The notes: generated by a model from the sequence alone, not told the origin. Shown: positions 23,841 to 35,922, counted from the first letter of the stretch. The stretch: 64,000 nucleotides of DNA from Cyathus striatus (GCA_025738555.1 JAOVFP010000009.1:4030001-4094000); one strand, 5' to 3'. Translations and numbers: made by a program.

Positions 23841-24868
23841 ACTTGGCCTACTTCTCCCCCCCCCACCCCCCACGACTAACCAACGACCAACGACGATGCT
23901 CCTCCACTCACAATCACGACTCAGTGCCGTCTACGTGGAGTAGACGGTACGTTCTTTCCTCAACGTCTGCCGTCTGGTCCCCACAGGCACGAAAATGCAT
24001 CCCCTACAATGTGTCCCCTACCTCAACGTCTCCCACAACTCGTTTCCTTCTGCTGCCACCACCACCGCCTCCTCGCTGACTTTTCTCCTACCTCAACATC
24101 CCCCACCTCAACGAACACGCGTCCCCTACCACGCGTCCCCTACCTCAACATTCCCCACTCAACGAGCATGCGTTCCCTACCACGCACTCCCTTCTGCCAC
24201 CACCACCGCCTCCTTCTCACCAACCCCTACCTCAATGTCCCCTACCTCAACGTCCCCCACAACTCGTTCCCTTCTGCTGCCACCACCACCGCCTTCTCCT
24301 CGCCGACCTGTTCCCTACGTCAACGTCCCCCACCTCAACTCGTTCCCTTCTACTGTCACCACTACTGCCCCCTCCTGGCCGACCCGTCCCCTACCTCGAC
24401 ATCCCCCACCCCAACTTGTTCCCTTCTGCCACCATCACCACCTTCTCCTCGCCCATGCACACCCTCACCCTCCTCTCCTCCACACATGGCCTTACCCTCC
24501 TCCTAAGCGGCACCAGCCTCTCCCAGTCCACACTAGACACAGCCATCTCCAGTGCAGTCCTCAAGCCAGCATCGTACCACTTCATCTCTACCACTGGCGC
24601 CTTCAACTCACCTCACTCCCAAGCGGCTTACTTCGACACATACTTCCCCAAAGGGTATTTCGACAGCAACGAAGGGAAGAGGCTGAAAGAGCAGCACTGG
24701 TACTGGCTCAGAGGCCGCTACCTCAACGTCCCCCACCTCAACGAGCATGCGTTCTCTACCACGCGCTCCCTTCTGCCACCACCACCGCCTCCTCCTCACC
24801 GACCCTTATCTCAATGTCCCCCAATCTCAACGTTCCATTCTGCCATGTGATATCGACGCCACGCACAT
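23840..24868. repeat. C-rich degenerate minisatellite with an embedded coding-like fragment
   Basis: Degenerate repeats of CTACCTCAACGTCCCCCAC and CTTCTGCCACCACCACCGC fill this stretch; read in frame they give YLNVPHLN-like text. A non-repetitive block inside it (about 24460-24715, with FDTYFPKGYFDSNEGKRL in frame) looks like protein-coding sequence with higher GC than the rest. It may be a captured piece of a host gene; the family is unknown. Confidence 0.45.
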
Positions 24869-24875
24869 ACGTCGG

Positions 24876-27800
24876 CATAAGTGTCAGCTAATTTGGATCA
24901 TAAAAAGCCCAGGTTTTATGAAAAAGTGATCACAAAATCCCTGACTTCCATGATCACTACTAAAATCTAATGGTATTCATTATTATTAATGAATGTATGA
25001 GTGATCAAAGGTGATCATTGGATGTTATAATAGTGTATGATGGATATTAAAGGGCATATTTACTACTAATGAATACTAATGAATGTGAAAGTGATCATAA
25101 GTGATCATGATATGATATAATGGTGTATTATAGTGTGTAATGACTACTAGTGAATACTAATGGATGTGTAAGTGATCATAAGTGATCATGGTATAGTATA
25201 ATGGTGTACTATAGTGTGTAATGACTACTAGTTAATACTAATGAATGTGGAAGTGATCATATGTGATCATGATATGTTATAATAGTGTTTAATAGTGCAT
25301 AATGACTACTAGTGAATACTAATGAATGTAGAAGTGATCATAAGTGATCATGGTATGTTATAATAGCATATTATTGTGTGTAATGCCTACTAGTTAATAC
25401 TAATAAATGTAAAAGTGATCATAAGTGATCATTGTATAAATAATAGCATATTAATTTATAAATGAATATAGGAATATCACATTTTCCCACATGTCACACC
25501 TGTCACGCTCGTCACATTCGTCACATATGTCACGCTCCACATATTTGTCACATATGTAGTATTTGTTATACTTGTCACACTTGTTGTGTATGTCACATAT
25601 GTCACACCTGTCACACCTGTTACATATGTCACGTATGTTGCATTTGTCATACTTGTCACACTTGTTGTGTATGTCACACCTGTCACACCTGTCGTATTTG
25701 TCACATATGTCACACGTCTCATGTATGTCACACCTGTCACACCTGTCGTATTTGTCACACATGTTATGCATGTCACATTTATTATGCATGTCACATGTCT
25801 CATGTATGTCATATTTGTCACATGTGTCACAGTATGAATGTCATCCTCATATTTGTCACACCTGTTGTATATGTCATGTATGTGCATTTGTCACACTTGT
25901 CACACTTTTTATACATGTCACACCTGTTATATATGTCACATTTATCACGCATATCACATTCTTACATGTCACGCTTGTCAGATTCGTCACACCTGTCACG
26001 CTCGTCACATATGTCACATATTTTACTACTTGTCACATATGTTTCACTTATCAATTCCATCTGTCACAAATGTCACCCCTTCCCTATATGTTACAAATGT
26101 CACATTTTCTGTATTTGTCATTCCTTTCCTGTATGTTACACTTGCACCCATATCACACTTGTTATGCTTTACATTTACACCTTTCCCACATATCATTGTT
26201 AGCATATTGATCTCACAAGTAAATTTACTTGCCATACAGATTACATCTATCACAAATTTTACCACTTGTCACATATGTCCCCCTATATTACCACATGCCA
26301 TGCTTTTCTTTTCCTGCTACCCATCACACCATTTCTGCCACCAATTGTTGTCTGAAGCAACAAATAATGAAGGGGGGTAGGTTGGGAGAGAGGGGGGTGA
26401 TAAGAGATGAAAAGCTCAGACACAGACACAGACACAGACACAGATACAAATACAAATAGGGAAACTTGTGGTCAACTATCAAATTACAGGGGTTTATATA
26501 CTAGAGTTATCAACCAAAGTCCTACCAAGGCCTGAACCAGAGGCTGTACAACCCAGAATATCTAACATTGTACCTTTCCTGCCACCTGTTGCACATTTCA
26601 CACTTTCCCTATTCACCACCACATCCATCACATCTTTTCTCATATATCACATAGTACTAATTGTGTACTACCTTCCTACTATCACATCTCTTATCTCTTT
26701 GTCTTACTTCATGTTTAGTCCAATTGTGTTGTTTAATTCATGTCACTCATTCTACTATGGTTCCATGTTATTGTTAAAACTTATAACTTTCTAATGTCTC
26801 AAGTCTTGATGTCAATATGATACTGTTTTCATGTCCTACTAGTACTTATCTATTCATATATGATAAGTGTTATATGAATAATGCTTGAAGAGTGTGACAG
26901 GTATAACAGACAGGAAAAAGGGTGACAGATGTGGAAAGCATGACATTTGTGACAGATGAGAGTAATAAGTGTGATATATATGACCAGTAGTAAAATGTGT
27001 GACATATGTGACGAGTGTGACGAATCTGACAAGTGTGACATGTAAGATAAATGTGATATGCATGACAAGTGAGACAAATCTGATAAGTATGACATGTAAG
27101 AATGTGATATGCATGACAAATGTGATATACATAACAGGTGTGACATGTATAAAAAGTGTGACAAGTGTGACAAATGCTACATACATGACATATACAACAG
27201 GTGTGACAAATATGAGGAGCGTGACATTCGTACTGTGACACATGTGACAAATGTGACATGCATAACATGTGGGACATGTGTGACATACGTGACAAATATG
27301 ACAGGTGTGACAGGTGTGACATACATGAGACGTGTGACATATGTGACAAATACGACAGGTGTGACAGGTGTGACATACACAACAAGTGTGACAAGTATGA
27401 CAAATGCAACATACGTGACATATGTAACAGGTGTGACAGGTGTGACATATGTGACATACACAACAAGTGTGACAAGTATAACAAATACTACATATGTGAC
27501 AAATATGTGGAGCGTGACATATGTGACGAATGTGACGAGCGTGACAGGTGTGACATGTGGGAAAATGTGATATTCCTATATTCATTTATAAATTAATATG
27601 CTATTATTTATACAATGATCACTTATGATCACTTTTACATTTATTAGTATTAACTAGTAGGCATTACACACAATAATATGCTATTATAACATACCATGAT
27701 CACTTATGATCACTTCTACATTCATTAGTATTCACTAGTAGTCATTATGCACTATTAAACACTATTATAACATATCATGATCACATATGATCACTTCCAC

Positions 27801-28170
27801 ATTCATTAGTATTAACTAGTAGTCATTACACACTATAGTACACCATTATACTATACCATGATCACTTATGATCACTTACACATCCATTAGTATTCACTAG
27901 TAGTCATTACACACTATAATACACCATTATATCATATCATGATCACTTATGATCACTTTCACATTCATTAGTATTCATTAGTAGTAAATATGCCCTTTAA
28001 TATCCATCATACACTATTATAACATCCAATGATCACCTTTGATCACTCATACATTCATTAATAATAATGAATACCATTAGATTTTAGTAGTGATCATGGA
28101 AGTCAGGGATTTTGTGATCACTTTTTCATAAAACCTGGGCTTTTTATGATCCAAATGGCTAACACCCCTC
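24876..28170. mobile_element. Foldback element N with 7-bp target duplication, nested in the 24-kb element
   Basis: The left end reads CATAAGTGTCAGC, the same terminus as copies A and B, and the right end GCTAACACCCCTC. ACGTCGG lies directly outside both ends (24869-24875 and 28171-28177). The arms are almost perfect inverted repeats over about 0.9 kb or more. Each arm has a subterminal region, then tandem 81-bp units with paired GTGATCA sites (unit starts near 25091, 25172, 25253, 25334 and 25415, mirrored at 27.6-28.0 kb), then arrays of TGTCACA-type repeats. The centre holds a small solo LTR. Cys/His/Thr-rich frames in several phases are repeat translations, not genes. It is a non-autonomous relative of copies A and B with different arm sequence. 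Confidence 0.85.
26349..26567 (+). repeat. Small solo LTR (about 219 bp) in element N
   Basis: Starts TGTCTGAAGCAAC and ends CAGAATATCTAACA, matching 60126-60442 at both ends and in the internal ACAGACACAGACACAG tract and TTTATATACT text. TTGT flanks both ends, a possible 4-bp duplication. It is shorter than the 60-kb copy because the ATCTGTCAATCA repeats are absent. Confidence 0.55.
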
Positions 28171-28177
28171 ACGTCGG

Positions 28178-29030
28178 AGCTAGGTCAGCCCCTTCCCCTA
28201 GCTCGAGTCAACACCGCCTGCTACCTCACATCTCCCAGCACCGTCTATGCATCGTATGCCCTGTCCCCCCCTTCTCTGCGGTCCCCTTCTCCCACCACCA
28301 CTCCCTTTTCCGGACAATAGTGTGCGCCAAGGGGTTGAAACAGTTCGTTGCTGCCGATATGTGATATATCGGTCGCGTGTCTAGTGCATATGACGGAGGG
28401 AGGAGAACCATGCTGTTGGATGAAAGAGTCGAAAACGTATACTGCATGCAACGGGTCACCGAGGGTAAAGAAGGCGTTGGCATATGCAGGCGGCTCACTC
28501 CTCTCAAGCCTCAATGGGGTCAACGGTGAATGCGTAACACTAGACAACAATGTCGTCAGACTCGCATTAGACGCTCCCTCCTCGCTCCTCGAAGCTGCGG
28601 TGTGTATCGCAGGCACTGAGCACACGGAATGCAGCGTCATCGCCCTCTGCAGCCCCACCGTCTCTCGACTAATATCAATCACATCGTCTAGTGAGACAGC
28701 AGCACTCGGTAACACACCCAGCAGCGTGCTGAAGTTGCTTCCCTGACCAGACCTTTCGAGGGATGGGTATGGGTGGAAGCTCATGGTTCCGCTGACTGGT
28801 TTCATAGTCAGGGAGCACAGTAGTTGTGCTGGTGCAGGAACTCCTGCGCTCGGCGTAGTGGGACATCATCCTTCGCAAGCCAAAATCGAACCCGGGCTCA
28901 GAGAAGGGCGCATAACTCCATGCCGTCACCTTCTCCCCACGTCGTCTCGCTATGACCGCCCCCTCCCCTGTGTCTGCATCACGATGACTGTCTTCTACGA
29001 CTATGGCATCCCCTTCTCCAGTTCATTCTA
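28178..29030 (-). pseudogene. GC-rich fragment, possible captured host coding sequence
   Basis: CpG-rich sequence with overlapping minus-strand frames. One (28929-28675) includes VLPDYETSQRNHELPP, and another (28805-28245) continues with serine/threonine-rich, coding-like text. A frame change between them suggests a broken gene piece or an unresolved intron. No family is recognised. It borders element N, and a similar GC-rich fragment lies on the element's other side. Confidence 0.3.
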
Positions 29031-29741
29031 ACGTAATTCATTTCTTCAGTTCAACGCTATTATATTCTTTCCATCCACTGTTCCTTAAGCTGAATTAACC
29101 TTGTATGTATGACGCTACTGTATCACCACCAGCAACACTACGCCGTCTCGCAGCACCACCACCCCATGGTTTTGCACCACCCCCATCTTGCACGACCACG
29201 CCACATCCACCTCAGTGCATAGCCATGGCCTGTCTCTCCCACTTGTACCCCACACGGTTGTTCTACCTCTACATCATGTAAAGCCTCTCCCCCTCACGAT
29301 GAGTTTATATATATTCATGGATTTATCTATTAATTACAATATGTTTTAATGTACGTTTACTATCTAAGTACTAAGTTTTAACCCCCTCCTACACATCATC
29401 CTTCGGCTTCGACCACAGCTACGCTAGCACACCCCTCATGCTTCTGCGACATTGCCTGGTGTTGCTGCAAGATAATCACTGGCAATGTCAAATTCTAGTA
29501 ACCCATAGTGTCGGTGTATTACTGCGTTTAACATATTTTATTGTTCAATTCGACCAAATAGTGCCTCCCTAGTTGATGCAGAGCTCTATTGTCTCGTTCT
29601 CCATACAGGTGCTCATCCATTCTCCATACCAACCCATCTATTCCTATTTGGTGAGGTGATATTGTTCTGAATTCTACATGTTTCCTTCCTTGTTAATTAT
29701 CTTTTTTTTTGTCTCTCAGACTATAAGTACACATCTACATC
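29031..29741. other. No gene seen
   Basis: Mixed C-rich and AT-rich sequence without a supported frame. The text just before 29742 is presumably the promoter region of the next gene. Confidence 0.35.
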
Positions 29742-30384
29742 ATGATGGGTACGTTAAAAATGCCTGCCACTAGAAACTACCGTGTTTTGCGCCATTTCTC
29801 TCCATTGACTATACGCTCACGATTTTCGCCGGAACGTATTCTGAGCCCACCTCCGTGCACTCTTAGGACTTGCTTTCCACAAGAAGAGGACACTGAGCCG
29901 TCAACAAGCTCTGGAGTACTTATTCCTAAACCCCGGGGTGAGGCAGGAAAAAATTATAAAATAGTTGACCATGTGGAATGCAGCCAGGAGCGACTTAGCA
30001 ATATGGAGGTGATAATTTATTCCAGAGCAATATTTATTTTCTTACCATTGTGACATGCAGAACTATATCATTCAATTAGCCCACAAGGAGTTGGATTTCG
30101 GAATTACTTACACTGCTCAGGAAAGCAGTAAACTTGATATTGTATGTGAGAAGGTACATCTTTCCACTAATTATTGTGACAATATCTAACGACCAGTTCT
30201 GAAGGCCGCAGGTCGATATCCTGATCTTTGTAGATATGACAGCAACTGGCTGACTCTTGATATTATCAAGATCAAAATGCGAAATTTCCGAAAAAGTCGC
30301 CGAACACCAGTCACATCTGCAGTTGAAGGAGTATCTGTAATGAAGAGGAAAGAAGCCAGGGTCGTTCGTGGCACAGGAGCTTGA
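29742..30384 (+). CDS. Small basic hypothetical protein next to the right TIR
   Basis: Three exons fit in phase: 29742-30008, 30061-30141 (or to 30153), 30205-30384, giving 175 or 179 aa. The N-terminus is basic and proline-rich. The middle contains KPRGEAGKNYKIVDHV and the end is strongly basic (KMRNFRKSRRTP). The piece GRYPDLCRYDSNWLTLDII resembles a short motif I associate with small multi-copy agaricomycete proteins, but I cannot name a domain. It lies about 80 bp inside the right TIR and faces outward, mirroring the SAP-like gene at the left. Confidence 0.55.
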
Positions 30385-30467
30385 GTAGAGTTTCAAATTT
30401 TCATTTTTTATTTCTTTGCATATATGGACATATCTGCTGTGCGGGAAATTGTATATATGTATTGAGT

Positions 30468-30976
30468 GGTTGAGTGGGTTATGAGCGGGTGTGAGTGGCC
30501 TGTGAGTGGCCCTGTGAGCGGGACAATCAATATGATACGTTACCATATTTACAATCTGCACGTACATAGGGTAGAACAACATATTTTTGATTACATTTAG
30601 AATTGGCAAGTGGATCTGATGAACGAACCAATCCAGACTCTGTTACCAGGACAAATTCTGAATGTGCGATAAGATAGGGGCGCTGAACATAGTCAGAATC
30701 CGGGTTTAGATAGGATCAGTGAACAAATGTGCATTCCAATTCAGGATTTGTGCGAGAATCTGCGTTAACAACCAATTTTTCACACAGATTCTACCTTTGT
30801 TCTATTGTCATTTTCTCAATATGGAAGCGCGATATGGGTTTAGAACCAATCCATCATTATTTTCTAAATATGAACATGAATCTGTTCAAGGAGCCGATTT
30901 TGGTACACATTTTAATTGTTAAGAAAATCTGTTTGTACCATATTTACCCCACCCCGATTCACTCCTGTCTGAGGTG
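30468..30976 (-). repeat. Right terminal inverted repeat of the 24-kb element
   Basis: Mirror of 6812-7320, ending CTGAGGTG directly before the TTA duplication. The last internal gene stops at 30384, just inside this repeat. Confidence 0.85.
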
Positions 30977-31221
30977 TTAATGATCACTTATGACCACTTA
31001 CAAATCCATTAGAACAAGTAATAGTCCATAGAAACCCATCAGTACTAGTATTCACCCCAATATGCCACCTATATCCCTAAATGATCATTTATGATCACTA
31101 CTACAATCACTAATAGTATAGAACACTATATAATTTAGAGGTGATCATAAAACTTCATGCTTATAAGAACACATAATCATATAGCCAGGAGTTAATATGA
31201 AAATATTTGCTGACACTACTC
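30977..31221 (+). mobile_element. Foldback element copy A, right end
   Basis: This is the remaining right arm of copy A. It runs from the TTA next to the 24-kb element through the paired TGATCA text to the terminus GCTGACACTACTC, as in copy B (49327-49339). The 7-bp target duplication seen for the two other family members is not evident here: the left flank ends ACCACTG and the right flank starts TCCATTT. The flanks have therefore diverged or been rearranged. Confidence 0.75.
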
Positions 31222-32400
31222 TCCATTTTGCCACTCGCAGTGTCTGCCACCTGCCTCAATGTCCATCCACTATGACCCTCTCTCTGCATCTGCCCCTTTC
31301 GGTGCCAACTCTGTCAATGTGGAATGTTATTGATGCCGCATTAGTACACTATCTCGACCTATCCACTCCCACTCTACCATCTGCCATCATCAAGTTTTAC
31401 AGCAAACTCATCCTTCAGCATCATCAACCAACACTGCAACCTCTACCTCCAGTACCACTCTCATCCCCTGTATCGACTTATTGATGCCCTGTCATCAATT
31501 GCATCTTCTGTTCCCACAGGAGCTAAGGGTGCTCTCTTCCAAACCACGCACACATATCTGCAGCTCAAGCCTCTCAACCTGAAAAACTAGGTGTCCTCCA
31601 CACCATCCAAATACACACTCAGTCCCGCCATGTCTTTGCTTCCAACACCAATGTTGAGGAGCAAGATGACTCAGTGTTGGATATGGATGACTTGCCTATC
31701 AATTTGTTGGATATGCCCAGGACAGCTCTGTGTCGCAATTCAACGTCATTGTCAGATGGGTTTGAGAGTATCGTGTCTACGAGGCCTACCTCACCTGCTT
31801 TATCTTGCCATCATTCTTTAGCAGGTCAGAGGATAGCTGTACCCAAATAATTGAGTGGCACAGGTATGTCTCCCTCCCTTCCCCTCCCCCTCCCCATGCT
31901 AACCCTTTGTAAAAGCTTTGCAGGTGGCAACACATTCTACCACCCACTTCAATGTCAGTTCACAACAACCCCCCTCTCAATGTCTGCCCCTTTCAGTCCC
32001 AGCATCAATGTGAAATACTGATGCCATATTACCACCCCCTCTTCGATCATTCCATGCCTGCTCTGCTGTCCACTGTCCTCAGGACCTATGGCGACCTGCT
32101 TCAACTTTCTTGCCCTTGACATTCCTCTTCTCAAGTCCTTGTGGGTTGCCAATATGATGCACCGAGCCCTCAAGGTCCTCAACTCCCCCTTCTCACTCTG
32201 CCATCTGGCGCCACCCTCGTCCCCCATGGACTTATCAATGCCATGTCATCAATTGACAGCTTACATGTGCATGCTATGGGTGTTTGAGAATGCTGAGGGT
32301 GTGGAGGAGAATCCAAGAATGCTAGGTGTATGTGCACCATCCTAGGAGGTTTGAGAATGCTAGAGCCTGCATATACATGTTAGGGGGTTTGAAGTTGAGA
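31222..32400. other. Decayed repeat DNA with a diverged direct duplication
   Basis: About 31222-31500 and 31930-32260 share an order of short matches (CAATGTC, CTGCCCCTTTC, CATCAATTG), suggesting an old duplication. A plus-strand frame near 31560-31850 (DMDDLPINLLDMPRTALC) looks coding-like but has no start or known family. Confidence 0.3.
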
Positions 32401-32689
32401 ATGCTAAGGTGTGCGTGCACTGTGCTAAGGATTATGTATATTGTCTCCCCCTCCCTTGCTTCTCTCTACCTCACTCACCCCGATTTTTAGATGTATCATC
32501 TACACCGAATACCTTTATATTGGAGATGGAGCTGTGATGATGGGCATAGGTTGATAGGTTAGGCAATGAATGGGTTTGTAATTACAATTTCACTTATGTT
32601 TTTATTTTGCTCATCTTACTGACAGATGCATGCAGGCCTACCAATGTAAAGCTACTGTACATGCTAGGTTATGTCATAGGGTGTATTTT

Positions 32690-33200
32690 TCTAGGGGTGT
32701 TCAAGGATGCTGAGTCTGCATGTGTATGTGCTAGGGGGGGAGGGGGGGAGAATGGATGGGTGTGTGTGCCAGGGGGAGTTTAAGGACACTGGTGTGCTGA
32801 GTACTGTTCTAAGGGTTTTTGAGGATGCTGAGTTTGTGTGTGCATGTGCTAGGGGGGAGAGGGGGGGAGAATGGATGGGTGTATGCACTAGGGGGAGTTT
32901 GAGGATGCTGGGAAACTGAGTACTGTCCTAAGGGTGTTTGAGGATGCTAGGTCTGTGTGTGATGTGCTAGGGGGAGGGGTTGAGAATGGCTGGGCATACA
33001 TGTTAGGGGGATTTTGAGGATGCTGGGATGCTGAGTACATATGTGTAATCCTGCAGGGGTTCAAGGGTACTTGGGCATGCATGTAGAATGCTTGGGTGTG
33101 CATGATGGATGGGTGTATTGGTGTTCATAATGCATGGGCACGCACTAGGAGAGTTAGAGGATGCCACGTGCATGCAGGCAGGCACTTGAGCTTGTGCATT
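32690..33200 (+). repeat. G-rich degenerate minisatellite
   Basis: Irregular repeats of roughly 60-110 bp built from TTTGAGGATGCTG, GTGTGCATGTGCTAGGGGG and GAATGGATGGGTGT. Frames here are repeat translations. Confidence 0.55.
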
Positions 33201-33289
33201 GGAAAGTCATTGCCTTGTCTGCGCCCCCTTCAGAGATTTCCCAGAATTGTCGGGCATGGGGAGTTTGCAGAGAAGATAGTGCACGTTGT

Positions 33290-33420
33290 AGTTTGATTTA
33301 GTATAGATATTATTAGTCCACCAATAGAATTTGTTTTCATGCTACAGAAGGTGCTTGTTGTAGTTAAATTTAGTAAAGATAATATTAGTCCACCAATACA
33401 ATTGGGTCTCATGTTAAGAT
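33290..33420 (+). repeat. Short direct repeat (two units)
   Basis: Two units of about 50 bp contain ATTAGTCCACCAATA preceded by TTTAGTA and followed by an ATG-rich end (about 33291-33345 and 33358-33413). Function unknown. It may mark the left flank of the KDZ-bearing element. Confidence 0.4.
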
Positions 33421-33639
33421 AATTTTAGACAAGGTCAGAAGACATGACATGTGTGCATACACATGAGACACAGGCTGTTGAAGGATTGTTCATTGTGTTC
33501 CCCCCACTTAGCTCTCAATCACTCAACCACCATCTCTTACTTTGACTTGTTTAACTCTTACTCTCTATCTTCAACCAATATGCCATCTCAAAATAGCAAA
33601 AAAATAACAATACTCCAGTCTCACTACCAACCTCTTGCA

Positions 33640-35661
33640 GTGGCTTGGTTTGCACTGAGCCACCTGCCTCTAAAGGCTGCAAACATACACAATCTACTGT
33701 AGATGCCACAGCTGAGCCAGCTACCAAGAAACCTGCTATTACAGCTGATGAAGAAGCAGCAGATAATAGTGCAAAGCAGGGAAAGAAAGATGGTGAAAAG
33801 GGAAGAGGTGGGAAAAAGAGGGGGAGAGGTGGGCAGTATGTATTAACTGCTGTAATTGATTTTCAAAGTTCAATGCCTGACTTTATTTTAAGTAAAACTG
33901 CTGGTGACAAAGATAAGGAAGACAAAGCTGCAAGTAATGCAGCTAATAAAGATAAATCCAAGGTGTAAGTATTTATTTTATTGCACTAAGTTTTTTCTAA
34001 TGCAATAATTCTAGTGCATTGAAGAAACTTCAGGAAATGGCTATTTTGATTGCACCACCTGTACAGCTCAAGACTGCTGATGCCTCTGGGACTACTGAGG
34101 CTTCTGAGACTATTGGTGCTTCTGAGACTACTGGGATTTCTGAGATTACCAGAGCTTCTGAGATTACTAGTACTTCTGAAGTCTTGGCTACAACTCCAAG
34201 TGAATCAAGTGAATCTGAGGACAATAACTTGGAGGCTGAACATGGCAGTGGAACTGAGAATGTAAGTCAGAATAGCAATGAGGAAGATGAAGATAAAGAT
34301 GGTAGTGATGATGTTGATATTGATGATAATAATGATAATGAAGGAGAGGAAGGGGAAGAGGTAGAGAAAGTGGATGAGGACAATGTGGCTGTTGTAGAGG
34401 CAATGGATATTGGTATGTGTTATATATTTATTTGTACATTTTCTAAAATGCTTGTAGATTCTGCATTAGCCTCTGAACCTGTACCTACAAAGGAAGAATT
34501 GAAAAGTGCATCCAGAACTACTGGTATTTGCACTTACTTTTGCCTTGGTAATAGAATTGCTGATAAAAATTTATAGGAGGCATACTTCAAGGATGAGCTC
34601 AAGGAAATAATTTTAGATTTTCTGATAACATGGATGAAAGTTCATCCATGATTGTAGACCCTAAGGGATTTGTTTACATCACACTCTCAGATGAATCTCC
34701 TTCTTTCAACCCAACTTTATTGAATGCTGAAGTACCACCCCAAGCTGTACCAGCTATAGTAAACTCTTGCTTTAAAGCAGTATTAGACTCAGTTGCAAAA
34801 TGAATGCCTATTATTGAGTGTAAGATTAACTTGACTTAAAGTTACTTGTTGACTAATATTATATAGCTCAAAATAGGCTTATTATGTATTTTGACACTGA
34901 ACATGGAATCTGGATTATCTTTGGATGCTTCAATGATATTGAAAGCACCGATACTGTTAAGTGGACTTCAAGGATGAATGATATGGCACTATATCTGGCT
35001 GCTGTAATGTGATTTTACTTATATTTATATCAAATTTCTTATGATTGCTTAGATCTCTGTAAAGAAACATGTGAATTTCCACTTAGCAAGAAGTGTAGGC
35101 AGTACCTTTGGAACATCAACAACATCTAAGAGCAGTGACAATGCCTCTGGATCTGGATCTGTTATTACTGAGGACAATCCTGATATCTTTGATGGACTTA
35201 CTAAGAAGCAAGAGCTCATCATCTCCATTTATAAAGTGGACAAGTCTCTCCTCAGACATAAGAATTGGTCCATTCAGATAGCATGGAAGATCTACCAAGA
35301 GGTACAATGAGTCAAGAATTTGGTAGAAACAAACCCACAGATGTGGCCTGCTGATATGGACAAACCACTTACTAAGGACTTGCATAAGATGTTTGGAGCA
35401 GCTGGAACCTCTTGGCATCACTGGGATAAAGTTCTTAAAGTTATATCTAGCTACCCAGACATGGAAGAGTGGCTGAGCAGCACAACTCCTCCTGATGCTA
35501 AGACAACCCATGAGTTATGGGGCTTGGAGAAGACAGCAGGTTTTACTCAAGTGGACTTGGAACATTGGATTATGAGAAAGAAAAATATCAGTGCTGGAAA
35601 GGGGAAGCAGAAGGCAGAAGGGGGGAAGACTAAGAAAGGATCTGATTTAAAGAAGAAGTAA
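33640..35661 (+). pseudogene. KDZ-companion gene, acidic/Lys-rich protein, decayed
   Basis: Coding blocks separated by likely short introns (for example donor GTAAGT at about 33967) encode, in order: a Lys/Glu-rich segment (KKDGEKGRGGKKRGRGG), a degenerate repeat of SETTGISE/TSE units (34080-34200), a very acidic tract (34280-34400), a region with IYFDTEHGIWIIF-like text, and a C-terminal block (35310-35660) with WPADMDKPLTKDLHKMFG and a Lys-rich tail. At least one TGA falls where Arg is expected (after QEVQ, about 35308). It precedes the transposase in the same direction. I do not recognise a domain; a nuclear accessory protein of the element is a guess. Confidence 0.45.
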
Positions 35662-35922
35662 GTAAATTTTTGAGAGATAGCAATTTTTCCCTTTAAAATC
35701 TATATCAAATGTACTTTTAGTTTCTTGTATATCTGTGTATGGCTACTTGGACTCCTCTGTGAAATAGTTATTCAACATTATTGGCTGCTTGCACTTGCAT
35801 ATTTACCTATGGCTTATGGTATAGGATCTGAGCAAGAATTTCCTATGCTTAAGTTTGCAAAATTTAGTTCATTCATTCAAGAAACATTTGGTTGAAAAAT
35901 AAGCCTATCAACTGTTTTATTT

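Larger units (their letters stand above)
6812..30976. mobile_element. Giant 24.2-kb gene-carrying DNA transposon with TTA target duplication
   Basis: The ends are perfectly symmetrical for the first bases (CACCTCAGACAGGA ... TCCTGTCTGAGGTG) and continue as about 509-bp inverted repeats (6812-7320 and 30468-30976) that match closely throughout. TTA flanks both ends (6809-6811 and 30977-30979). The unsplit relative at 45.8-49.3 kb shows the uninterrupted sequence (CACCTGCACCACCTAATGATC-like), so the insertion is well defined. The interior holds at least seven genes, a nested foldback element and GC-rich fragments. A 3-bp duplication, ends beginning CAC, repeated AACAGATTC-like subterminal motifs and an internal CMC/EnSpm-type transposase remnant together suggest a CACTA-like (CMC) element. 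The superfamily is an inference; the boundaries are seen directly. Confidence 0.85.

Noticed and set aside
23995..24891. Proline/His-rich frames of up to 298 codons
   Set aside because: They follow the C-rich minisatellite in overlapping phases. Only the small non-repetitive block inside is considered coding-like.
4215..31221. 7-bp target duplication for copy A
   Set aside because: The flanks ACCACTG and TCCATTT do not match, unlike copies B and N, so no duplication is claimed.
32691..33185. Overlapping frames in the G-rich region
   Set aside because: Translations of a degenerate minisatellite on both strands.
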